Assembly (NCBI RefSeq): GCF_033439725.1 | Contig: NW_026944391.1 | Coordinates: forward strand, 620,001-684,000 | Length of the DNA stretch: 64,000 nucleotides | Origin: Neurospora tetraspora | Taxonomy: Eukaryota; Ascomycota; Sordariomycetes; Sordariales; Sordariaceae | Direction of reading: 5' to 3' | Part shown: piece after piece, positions 47,688-58,600 of the stretch | How positions within the stretch are numbered: position 1 is the first letter of the stretch | Layout of the letters: every line of letters begins with the position of its first letter | Program-made: the position numbers and the translations under genes | Notes under the pieces: generated by a model | Told to the model about the DNA's origin: nothing | Databases searched by the model: none | The model's input: the letters and a program-made list of their open reading frames with translations, nothing else

Positions 47688-47941
47688 TGTCACGCGTGGC
47701 CAGGGATGGGTACGGGTGCAAGGACTGTACTACCCTAATGGCTAACTTGGACTAAAGATAAGAAGTTGAGGAAAGAAGAAAACCTCAAAAGGGAAGGCTA
47801 GATGGGAAGGACTGGGTTTTATACCCTGAACTCTGGGAGGGAGCCAGGCCAAGCCCAGAACCTGAACCATCTGAACCAAACCCGTGAATGGAAGCCACCC
47901 GTGAATGGAATCCATAACGACTGGTGGTGCCAGCCGTCACA
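47688..47941. repeat. Solo LTR, family 3, TSD GTCAT
   Basis: A 254-bp unit begins TGTCACGCG and ends GCCGTCACA, with perfect 5-bp direct repeats GTCAT at 47683-47687 and 47942-47946. It has an internal direct repeat (cccgtgaatgga, twice). It does not resemble families 1 or 2 beyond the terminal bases. Confidence 0.85.
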
Positions 47942-47946
47942 GTCAT

Positions 47947-49399
47947 TTGCAACGATCTCAAATCTCTAAAAGAGATTATAGGGCTTTACAATTCATTTCT
48001 AACGTTACGAGAACGAATTATCTATTTTATTCATTAATTAGCTAAGGACTTTCTACTTAGCAATACTTCTAACAACGCTAGCAACCAAGCTTCTTAAAAG
48101 GCTTTTAACTAGATTTTCCCTTCTAAAAAAAGAAAATATAAACTATACCATCTTCTTAAGGTCACTTAATACTATATCTAAAATATTAAGACGCGATATA
48201 TACGGCTTAAGCGCATTGGGATTTCCAAACGATAAAGTCCAAATACCAGATCCGGACCCGCTAACGACGGTGCGGTACTCGTGCGTCTACTGGGTTAATC
48301 ACCTGTGACGACTTAGTTTCTAGCATAAATATAAAACCAGATGATCTACTACGGGATAATAGGGTTATTTATACATCCTGTGATAGCGCCGTCAATCTGG
48401 GCTCAGATTGCACTCATACGCTGGCTGGTACGGCAGCTGCCAGCCAGACGGTTGTTTGTTGCCAGGCTTACGGCGGGTACACACTACTTGTGCGCGCAAC
48501 CCGCGCCCTCCTTTCATTCTTCCTTTCTTCCTTTTCTCCCTTAGCTTTATTGTTGTATTAATTAGTATCATCATACCTTGCAGCCTTTGTCTCCTGGTGA
48601 TATACGCTCTCACAGTACTAGGTTAAGGGAAGGTGGGTTAAGAATTCTGAAAACGAGTCAAAATCGACAGGAAGTCGAAGTCTGATCTGACTTCGGCCTT
48701 CGACCTTCGACCTTCGACCTTCGAAGAGGCTACGTACTCCAAAGCCCCAGATGGCCATGCTGCGCGTTATATGTGCGTGTGTGTGTGTGTATTTAGCGTC
48801 TACTTCCGCCTCCCTAAGGGCATGAGACGTGCTACAGCGGTAGAATCTAAGTACATTGTAGGCATTAAAGCCCACCAAGACCAATTAAATTCCGTCAATC
48901 CGAGAGCAAACCACGACCTAAGTCATCCTGTCAAGTGCTGCCCATTGCGTCAGACGCGGTCCAACACAAAGTTATTCCATGCATAGGCTGTTACAGCCGG
49001 ATCATCCTGTTGAAAGCCAAAACGAAAATATAATAAAGCAAAACATCGAAGCAGGACAGTGAAAAATAGTGAAAGACAAAACGTATTAAGCCAAAACAAA
49101 CCAAGACGACCAAGAAAAAATTAGTTTTGCAGGGCTGACCGCCTGCGTCTCATACGGCGAACGTGGTAGTTGTTATGGCCCTGTCTGACGGGTCATGCCT
49201 TGGCGGATTGGCTGCGCTGCACGGATGCGAGCGCCCTGAATGGTTGTAGATTAGATAAGGAAGAGTGATTCCCGCGGTGGGTCTGGCCCTGGAGTATATC
49301 TCCCGCGCCAGCCGCGCGTGCAACTCTTACCTTTTGTTTTACTCTTTAGTCGTAAATTCTATGTTGAACGTCAACAACGCTGCAGCCCTGTCTCGCCCG
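47947..49399. other. Region without recognised gene; probable retrotransposon 3' flank
   Basis: The left part (to about 48230) is AT-rich. The right part is GC-normal with a ccttcga 7-bp tandem repeat at about 48691-48725 and a short GT microsatellite at 48773-48790. The right end should hold the 3' UTR of the minus-strand non-LTR element, but its poly-A boundary could not be placed. Confidence 0.45.
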
Positions 49400-52300
49400 T
49401 TACGTGCCTTCACAGTAGTCCAAGTCCGCTGTCAGCGTCTGGATCTCCTGATCCGGCCCAATCTCAATACCCTCTCCTCGCAGGAACTGGGGCAGTGAGC
49501 CTCCGTTACGGCCGCTCTCGACGTACTTCTGCCACAGTGTTTTGTGCCATGCTTTTCTGGGACACGTCCAAGAAAAGAAATGTGAGGGCTGAATTCTGGC
49601 CATAAACCTGCGCCAGTTGATTCCGAGACAAAAGGAAACATCCTTTCTATTCATGTCATGAGGCGGTAATACCGAATAAGCTTTCCGGCAGAAGAAAGGA
49701 TGGGCTGGCGTCTTCCACTTGCCACAAGAGCAAGTCAGATGGGCATCTTCGTGCCCGAACCGCTCGTGGTAGTCCTTGAAGTCGCCATGTCCCGTCCTAG
49801 CCGCCAGGAGGTGGTGTAGCAATCGTCGATCCAGCTCTTTTAGCTCCTCTGTAGGTTTGAGAGAAGCGTGAAGTCGGTAGTCTATGTATGCCTCTGGACG
49901 GTTTTCTTCCCACCAGGCCTTAAAGTCAATACGAGCTTGCCTTTTGGCCACTCGTCGTGAGTGTGCGAGTGTAGCCATCTGGTTGACTACCTCTCCAGCT
50001 TCCGCGCCGGCTTTGGCCAGTTGGTCTGCAATCTCGTTGCCTGTAATGGCCTTGTGGCCAGGCACCCATTTAACATTAACTAGGTCAGGTCCGTATCGTC
50101 GTCGCATCCGTTGGAAGTCAAGGAATGCAGTTTGAGACGACGGTGCTGGCGTGCCTTCTAGGCTCCGAATAACTGCTGTGTTATCCAAGCACACTGTAAT
50201 CTTGGGCCTAGGGTTGTCGGGAAAGAGCTCGATGGCTGCTTTAAGCCCATACCGTGCTCCTTCGGCTTCTGCGTCGAAGACTTCAGCTTGTTCCAGCTGA
50301 CCACATCCTCGGTGTAGTTCCTCACGTCCTTGGAATATGACATAGCCAAATCCGACGCATTCCTCGCCAGGCTCATCAAATGCCTCCGGGTCTTCTGCGT
50401 GTGCAGGTCGGGTCATTTGTTTGCCAATCATTGAGCCGTCAGTGTAGACGACAACCTCTGAAGGATCTAGCCGTGTTAGCCAATCCTTAAAGTCCTGTGC
50501 TGCTTTATCTTTTGACATGGCTGCTGGGTTTTGATGGGTCTTCCCGTTGTAGATGGGTAGCTGTAGTACCGGTCTCGGAAAGGGCAAGGCGATTTCAGCA
50601 GCAGCTTGTAATGTGGTTGGTCGGCGTGGGTGTCCAGTCCGAGTTGTTCGTTCAGTCTGTACCCGGGATACAAGAGGGTGGGCCTCATCCAAGGTAAGCA
50701 GGCGAACCGCGTGTCGACGCCGGGTAGACTCGAGCAATTGCTCCACTGGCGGCAGGCTGGCTTCTCGGTATAACGCTGACAATCGTGTTGTCTTCCATAC
50801 AGGGAGGCTGGACCGGATGGCGTCATTCAGGAGGACCTGAATCTTGTCCAACTGTTCGCGTAGGCCGTTACTAACTAGAGTAAACTCGCCGTCTTTACGG
50901 CGTCTGGAGTGGCGCTTCGGTCCTGGCCACCAGATCTCTGATCCAAACAGGGCTTTGGGCAGCACTACAGACTTCATAGCCTTTACCAGTGAGCCTGGCG
51001 GTGCACCAGAATACAGGCGGTTTAGGCCTTTAATGTGCTGGACTACCTTTCGGGCAGTGGTCAGTCTTTCTTCGATGTGATGTTTGAAGCTGAGCTTGCT
51101 GTGAAGCCAAACTCCAAGCCATCGCATAGCTGGTGCGGCGAAGACAATCGTTTCCCCGTGCTGAATTGTAGGTAGCTGAGCATTTCCCTTCTTCCTCGAG
51201 AAATGCTGGATCTCTGTCTTGTCAGGTGAGAATTCGACGGCGTTTTCTACTCCCCACTTGATCATACTATCTAGTTCGCGCTGTGCCTTCTCAGCGGTTT
51301 CCTCCAAGGACGATCCGGTGACTAAGACAGCACAGTCATCTGCATACCCGAAGTGTTGGGATTCATCATCTCCCAGGCGATGTACCGGCTCTATGTAGAG
51401 TAGGTAGAGGATGGCAGATGCGGGGGATCCTTGGGGCAGTCCGCAACGCAGAGGGCACATAGGTGTTCTGACGCCCGGGTAGCGTACACAAGCCATTCGG
51501 TCTGTCATAAAGGATTCAACCCATCGTACGAGGCAGTCCGGCCAGCCTTGCTCTCGCATCCTTAGAATCAGTCGATTCATCAGTACAGCATCAAAGGCGC
51601 CCTTGACATCTGCGGCAACCAGTGTGGCCACTAAGCCTTTGTCCAGTGCATCCTTGATATCGTGTATCAAAGCAGCTACAATGTCCATTGCTGACCTTTT
51701 GGGTAGTGCCCCAGCCTGCTGTGGATTCAGGACTCCAGCTGCGACGGCGATCCCAGCTATGCGTCGTCCGATCAGCCGTTCAATGCCTTTGCCAAGGCAG
51801 GAGAGTAAGGAGATTGGTCGCCAGCCCTTGACTGTCGACGGGTCCCGGCCTGGTTTGGGGATCATAACCACCTCTGCCTGTCGGAAGATGCGTGGGTGAT
51901 ATCCCATGGCCACGCAGCCTTGGTATAGTTGTTGTACGGGGCCTTTGATAGATTCCCAAGCAGCTCGAAGCATCCGGACAGTTATGCCGTCAGCACCAGG
52001 GGACGTGTTGCCTGTACTGCACAGTGTCTTGTACACCTCGTCGATGTGTACAACGGGTGCCCAGGGTAGTGTGCGGCGTGGGACGGTCGGGATCCATCCA
52101 TCCTCGATGTCATCATCGGCCGAGTTTCTCTCCAACAAAGTAGACCGAAGTGTTTCCGCTTTTGCTTCCGGGTCAGTGATCACTGTGTCCCCTACTCGCA
52201 AGGCCGGGGCTTCCAATTGATCGTGTGGCTTGTGCCAGCCGACAATGCGGTATATGTCTTTGTCATTTACAGCTGTGCTGATCAGGTTGTTCCAAAACCC

Positions 52301-53130
52301 CCGTTTAGCTTCGCGGATTGTCCGCTTGAACTCTTGCCTCAAAACCTTGACCCTCTCAGGATTGGGATTGGGGTTGTTGTGTCGGTAGTTGCGAAAGGCC
52401 TGGGCAGCTCGACCACATTCCTTGGTCCACCATTTTGATCCCTTGTCAGGTCGTGTTGGCTTGCAAGTAGCTTCAAGGGCATCCGTAAGTACTCGGCATA
52501 ATGCTTCGGCTAGTCTGTCAAGGTCATCTGTGGTCTCTGTCATTAATGACGTCAACGAGTTCATTAGAAAAGACACATTTTTGGCATATTCCTTGATGCT
52601 CTCCGGATCCTCCTTTAAGTTGCGGCGCCGGTGTGGGGATTGTGAAGCCGCGATCGGAATGTCGCTGACGATGACCTGGTGGTCAGATGTACAGTCGTGC
52701 TCCTTGGCTACCCTGGACGTGCATAAGGGGATGTTGGAAAAGGTGAGGTCGATGGTGTTGCCACGGTTATGTGTTGGTTCGCCAGCTTTAGTTAATAGGT
52801 CGAGACCGTGCGATGATGTGTAGTTAAATATGGCATTCGCTCCCTCGCTGGTCTCGGCACCAGGTTGCCAAGAGTGGTGGTGAGCATTGAAGTCGCCGCC
52901 CAGCACAGTCTTGGGGGCCGGCTGCCATTTTTCCAGGAGTTTAATGGCCGCCGGATCTCCTGACTTCCGATATATGTTGACAAGCGTGACACCTCTGACG
53001 TCTACCCAGAGTATGTCTCGGGTCTTATCAATCGTATATCCCGCAGCTGCCAGTCCTTTCCGCACGTATGTGAGAACCCTGGGCACTGTATCCGACTCGT
53101 TGGTCGTATTTCTGTGTCGCTTGAAAGGCG
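49400..53130 (-). mobile_element. Non-LTR retrotransposon (Tad/I-like), 5'-truncated, long frame open
   Basis: An uninterrupted frame of more than 1228 codons on the minus strand. In order it shows the endonuclease (EEP) C-terminal motifs (GGDFNAHHHSWQ, SDHQVI), reverse transcriptase (GWRPISLL, ADVKGAFDAV, GLPQGSPASAILY, catalytic FGYADD), and RNase H (VVYTDGS, EAEGARYGL, LDNTAV, GNEIADQLAKAGA). A Cys/His segment (CSCGKWKTPAHPFFC) follows, then the C-terminus. The RNase H places it near Tad1/I-type elements. The endonuclease lacks its first motifs: coding resemblance ends near 53120 and an in-frame TAG follows. This fits 5' truncation during target-primed reverse transcription. Unlike everything around it, it shows no RIP stops, so it is a recent arrival. 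It is probably not autonomous. Confidence 0.9.
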
Positions 53131-53149
53131 TTTGGAACTACGAGCGTAG

Positions 53150-53904
53150 TTGTCGAGGTATTGTAGTTTTGAGGAAGGAACGTTTTGACTGCGGTGAGGA
53201 TGCTATGGTTGATGATTAATGAATCGAGTTTATGAAAGTGCTGAGAATTCCTCTCTCCTGCTATTTAGGATAAAATAAGGAAAAGAAATTAGAATACTAT
53301 GTTTTTTCGAGGTTATGAGGGAGTATGTGGCTTTCTGTGTTATTACTTTGTCAGGCGTAGGATAGCTGGCGGCTCCCTCCCAACTATACGCTAATTATCC
53401 AAACGATATTTCTTTTCTAGAGGCTGGGCATTCTGGACCCAGAGACTTCAGGGCGCTAATTAATAACCCGACTTGGGCGAGGGTCGTAGTTTTCTATTAT
53501 GGGGTCTATAGGGTTAGTAATAACATACTAGCAGCGGCCTAGTAGCTTATACCACTTATAGGGCGTAGCGCGGGTAGGGTTGTAAATCCGAGTGGAATTT
53601 GTAAATTGCAATAGAGCCTAGACTGCTAATACTATTAATAACCAAAGCGTTACGATAATCAATATCCTTAAGCGGACAAAATATTAATGCCTTACTTTTC
53701 ATTTCCTTTGGGACCTATGGGCGTATGGAACCGACGCTAAGCGGCGATCGCACCAATAGTAAGATATAAAGCAGCTGTTTATATTGCTAAAGAAATGCTT
53801 TCATTGAAGTCCAAGGTTCAGCTACCGGAAGAGGAGCTTGTACGGCCGCGACTGAGAATTGTGCTAGTATACCTATACTACAGATATTGCGCTTTGATAA
53901 ACGT
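53150..53904. repeat. Second copy of HET-ankyrin upstream region
   Basis: 53150-53530 aligns with about 19236-19860, moderately mutated. It is separated from the pseudogene it belongs to by the 5S fragment, the solo LTR and the retrotransposon. 53540-53904 holds no recognised gene. Confidence 0.7.
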
Positions 53905-54114
53905 TAACGGGGTTAGCCGTAGTATTAGGACGGTTAATTTTTCTTGTAATCTGCCCAATTATATTAATTTTTTTAGCGCCGGCTCCCTACTTAGTGTAAT
54001 GCCTCCGTCCGAACGATATGGATACGGGAGGTTATTGTTCAATTTTTTGACCCTACTACGTAATTAAAAGACCCGGTTCATATCCTTCCGACTCCGATAG
54101 ATAAGCTACCATAT
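53905..54114. repeat. Direct repeat, right copy (partner 21015-21215)
   Basis: It is near identical to 21015-21215 (ttgtaatctgcccaattata, gcctccgtccgaacgatatgga, ccgatagataagctaccata). It directly abuts a 5S rRNA 3' half. A 90-residue frame overlaps it but is not preserved in the partner, so coding is unlikely. Confidence 0.8.
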
Positions 54115-54167
54115 CGCTTGACTAGTAGTTGGGTTGGTGACGACCAGCGAATCCCAGGTGCTGTATG
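54115..54167 (+). pseudogene. 5S rRNA 3'-half pseudogene
   Basis: gactagtagttgggttggtg followed by acgaccagcgaatcccaggt and gctgtatg closely resembles the 3' half of filamentous-ascomycete 5S rRNA. A run of ten T (54168-54177) follows as Pol III terminator. The 5' half (GACCATACC region) is absent and is replaced by the repeat at 53905-54114. The breakpoint in the 5S sequence is the same as in the fragment at 47586. Confidence 0.72.
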
Positions 54168-54177
54168 TTTTTTTTTT

Positions 54178-55674
54178 CCCCTTTTGTATGCACATATCTT
54201 TCTTATTGTGCTCCCTCTTTTTTTTTAATCATGTTTATGTTTGTTTCTCTGTTCATGTTGTCGCGGGTTGGGTTTGTGTTTGCAGGGTAGATAGATAGAG
54301 GTGGATATGACAGGGTGGTGGTTGGTGGTGATGGTGATGGTTCAGAGGAGGAGAGAAGAGTCGGTTCGTTTTGCCTTGTCAGAGATCGAAGACGGGAGAT
54401 AGACGGGAATGAATTGCCTGGTCACAGATGTTCAAGTAAACAAAGGAAAGGAAAGGAAAGCAAAGGAAAGGATTTACGGCGACCAACTGACTGAATGGAG
54501 AGAACGGGAACGAACATAGGTGGTTCGTTCTGGGCACGTCTGGGTGTCAAGTGTCTTTCTTCCTTTAACGTACCTATCTATGATGATCCTGACGTTTTAC
54601 AAACGCACCGCTATCCGTCCGTCTCGAGCTCGTCACTATCACATAGCGCTGGCTGCCTGCCTGGTAAGTAATGAGAAAGCTTAAGAGGACATGACAAAGT
54701 TGTTGAATGATGTTGTTGATTTCTAACTCAAAATGCATGTATGCGATCGATCCCCACCCCCCCTCGACTCTCTAGAACGTCATAGGAAGGAGGAGGCGTT
54801 TCTAGCCCTGACGAGGACATCCGGCCATTGACAAATGATACACATATGAGGATAGACAGAAAGAAAGAAAAATGACGAGAATGCACTCACTCTCTTCATC
54901 AACAAGGACGAACGCTCCAGGACACACGCAGAATAAACAGAAGAAAGACACAAGATCGGCGATGCTTTATGGATATCATATCAATGTTCTCTTCTCTCTC
55001 TCTCTCTCTAAGTTAAACTGTAACCACTCTCGGAAGGAGTGGGAAAAAAAACACAATAACAACGCGCGGTCCTTTCTCCTTCTCTTTGCATCATCCCCTG
55101 TTCCTAAATAAGTGATCCTCGAATTTTTGCAAGAGGTATCGACAGAGTTTTCTTCTTTCCCTTCTTTGTACGCTTTGCAGAACCAACCAACCAACCATTC
55201 CATTCCCCTCATTTTATGTTGTTGTTGAGATAACTGAAAAAAGAAAACCAAAACTGTGAGTGTGAGACATGCTTTCGCCATGATGTAGAATGATGAAGAA
55301 TCATTATGATGAAGTGCCTGACTAGTAGTAGAACGCTTGCTTGCGTGTGCCTTTCTTTTCTGCATCGGCGCACGCGGTTTCGCAAAACCACACACAACAA
55401 AAATAACCATCATCAGCGATAAGATGATGCTGAACCTAAACCTCATAAACGCGCGCGCCCTTTTTGTAACATAAATAACTCCTCATCACAGGTATCGCTC
55501 GTTCCAATGCAACACCCACGCCTGTGTGCTTGTCAACTCCCACATGAGGATAGAGGAGCAGAAAAATCAGAACAACCCCAGTCGAGATATCTAAACCCGT
55601 ACGCCAGACAATGCAAGAGCTGAGTAACAATTATAGATGGGTAATAAAACCCATGGACCGGAGGGAGGGTTCCC
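54178..55674. other. Intergenic region, 3' flank of CHD1
   Basis: No gene is recognised. It holds A/G-rich (aaaggaaagg at 54435-54470) and CT microsatellites (54996-55010). It marks the return to ordinary sequence after the accessory island and includes the CHD1 3' UTR. Confidence 0.5.
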
Positions 55675-58600
55675 TTAGTAAGGCCGTTGCTGCTGAGAGG
55701 GACTGCGGCTGCTGCTCTGCCACGAGTGACGGATCGGTGCTCCCCTATCGATGTCCCTACGATGGCGATAAAAGTTGAGTCGATCGCCATTCTCGTAATA
55801 GTTCGGGCGCCGTTTAGGCTCCTCTCGTCGCTCTTCGCGGCGGTCCTCACGCCGGTCGTCGCGGTAAGGGTCACGAGATCTTCGATCGTCGCGATCGCTG
55901 GCAATCTCGCCATCTTCCAGATCCTGGCGACTCGGCTTCTTCAGATTCTGAGATCTGTCCTCCTTGTTCTCGCCATCCTTCTTGCAAAGGTCGCCGAACA
56001 TTCGTTGGAGTCTTCGGCCTGACACCTTGACCTCTCCAATGGGCCAGATTGAAGAAAGGAATTCCCTGCATATATTGTTAGCCAGTGAAAAAAGCAAAAT
56101 CTGATCGAGTTTGTAGACTTACCAGAACTGTGGCTCCAAACCATCCAGCGGACTCTTCTCTTCCAGCTGCTTAAGGAAATTGCCAAATGCACGAATCTCC
56201 TCTCCCAAAATTTTGGCGCGTTCTTTGGCCGCAGGAAAACGTTCCTTAGAGTACATGATCCGTTCCATGTTCGCTTTGAGTGGCCGAAGCAGAGACCAAA
56301 CAAGTTGGAAGTTGTCCGAGCTATCGATCTCGTCATTGTTCAACTTGGCAAGTTCATGGAAGCGCTCCACCGCCTTCTGCCTGTCTCGCTTCCATTTCTC
56401 CAAGGTTTCGGGATCGACCTTGGGTGCCTTATCCTTCTTTTTGTCGAGCTTGCTATCCGTACCACGACGTTCGTCTTCTACACGACGATGCTTCGAGCTG
56501 CGCTCTTCGTAATCATCTGTGTACTTCCGTTTGTGGTCTGGCCTGGGGGTTCCCCGGTCATTCGCGTTGCTGAGAGTCCGATAGTGATGGTCCCTGTGAG
56601 GAATAGACTTCTTAGCGCCCAATGGTGCAGGGGACCCGGAGATGGAGCTAGCTTCGCCGCGTCGGTGGCCGTTGTTCGTGAGAAGCTTCTTGCTCCGATG
56701 GTGGTTCTCTACTGCCTTCTTAGCAGCAGCATCATTGGAGTGTTTGGCCAACAGTACAGACAGGAGGTACTCGGACCTCCGGACCAAATGAACAGCACCG
56801 GGGGATTGAATCCCTACAGCCTCCGTCTTCTTTCGTTCTTCCCGTTTGTCGACACGATGCTCCTCCAGGAAGAACTTGTCATGCATCTGCAACTCAGGAT
56901 CATCCCTGATTTGCGTCCAGGCACCAAATCCGTACCTGTCGATTCCAATAAGCAGCATGGCATCCTCGCGTGCACCCCAGTCGCAAGTATATGCGGCAGC
57001 CTTGGAAGCTTCAGGAAGCCTGAAAGTGAGAATATCTGCTTGCTCCCGAAGGACGCGGCGCAAAAGTTTGAGCTGAGGGGGACGCTCCACGACAGTCTCT
57101 GCGTTGACTTTCCGCACCTCGCCAAAATCGACAAGTACAGCCTTCTTGTCCTTCTTCGCCAGTGGCTTGCCAGCCCTTTGTTCTTCTTCGCGAAGTCTCT
57201 CATTGTTCGCATCTACAGCGCGGCGACTGATAATGACAAGGTCCTCGATGATAGACTTTAAAAAGTCCCGATCTCTGTCACTAAGGCGAGCATCCTGGAC
57301 AACCTCTTCTTCGCGGTCGTCCAAGGAACCGTACCTGAAGAAGGCTCTGATAAGGTTTCGGGTTTCCTTCTCATTGAGGGGGCGTTTGGGATCGGAAAGC
57401 AATGCACGCTGCTCTTCGAGCTCTTCCTGCTCTTCCCTCTCGCGTTGTCGCTTCTTTGCCAGACGCTCAGCTCGATCGTTTTCTGCGCTCTTCTTGGAGC
57501 CTTTCAACGCAGCTTTTCTAGGAGCATTCTCCTCTATCGTTCTTGCCAAGTACTCCTCCTCTTTCTTTCTGTTCTCCTCAGCCTTGATGGCAGCAAGCTG
57601 CTCGGCTGGAATGATCTGATCCCAGTCAAGGGCGAGATCGTCGACTTTAACATCAGTGACCTGCATCCAGTTATCCCAGTCGATACCACCACTGCTAAGG
57701 TTGATCTTGTCATCGACATCGGTTTTGGTAACTTCGGCATTCTCAAGGATGGCATCGATATCGAGCTGCTCCAGCTTCTGCTGGTTGCTGGACTGTTCAA
57801 ACAGGTTCTGGGAACGCATCTTGAGGATCATCGAGATATCCTCAGCAGTCTTGGCCTCATCCATCTTGAGGCCGCGCTCCTTGAACTGCTCTTTGAGAGC
57901 CTTGCCTTCATCTGCCACACCGGCCTGAATGGTGAGATACTCCAAGAAGAGCTTGTTACGAGCACGCTTCACAACTTCCTCTTCAATAGTCTGCTTGGCC
58001 ACGAGGCGGTAGACATTAACAGGTCTCTTCTGGCCGATACGGTGAGCTCGAGCCATGGCCTGTAGATCGGCCTGGGGATTCCAGTCCGAGTCATAGATGA
58101 TGACAGTATCAGCCGTCATAAGGTTGATTCCAAGGCCACCGGCACGGGTAGACAAGAGGAAGCAGAAATCGTCGCTGCCCTCGGCGTTGAAATGATTGAT
58201 GGCCATACGTCTTGGGCCGGCAGGAATAGTACCGTCGAGTCGCTGGAATTGATATCCACGAACACGGAGATAGTCACCCAAGATGTCCAGCATCTTGACC
58301 ATCTGACTGAAGATCAGAACACGATGTCCGTCCTTCCTGAGTTTCGCCAGCAGCTGATCGAGAAGCATCATCTTGCCGCTGCTTGTAATGAGACCCTTGA
58401 TCTGGTCTTCACGGCGGGTGCTGCCGTTGAGGACACGCTCCTCGGCACCCTGAAACATGTACGGGTGGTTACTGACTTTCTTCAGCTCCATCATAATGTT
58501 AAGCAACGATTGCTTGTGGCCGTTGCTCGCGTCGCTGAGGGCAGCGTAGTTGCGTGTGAGAATGTTCTTGTAGTAGTCAAGCTGCACGTCAGACAACTCA

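Noticed and set aside
56305-57261. Plus-strand frames of 100-318 residues across 55.7-60.4 kb
   Set aside because: They are antisense shadows of the CHD1 coding sequence.
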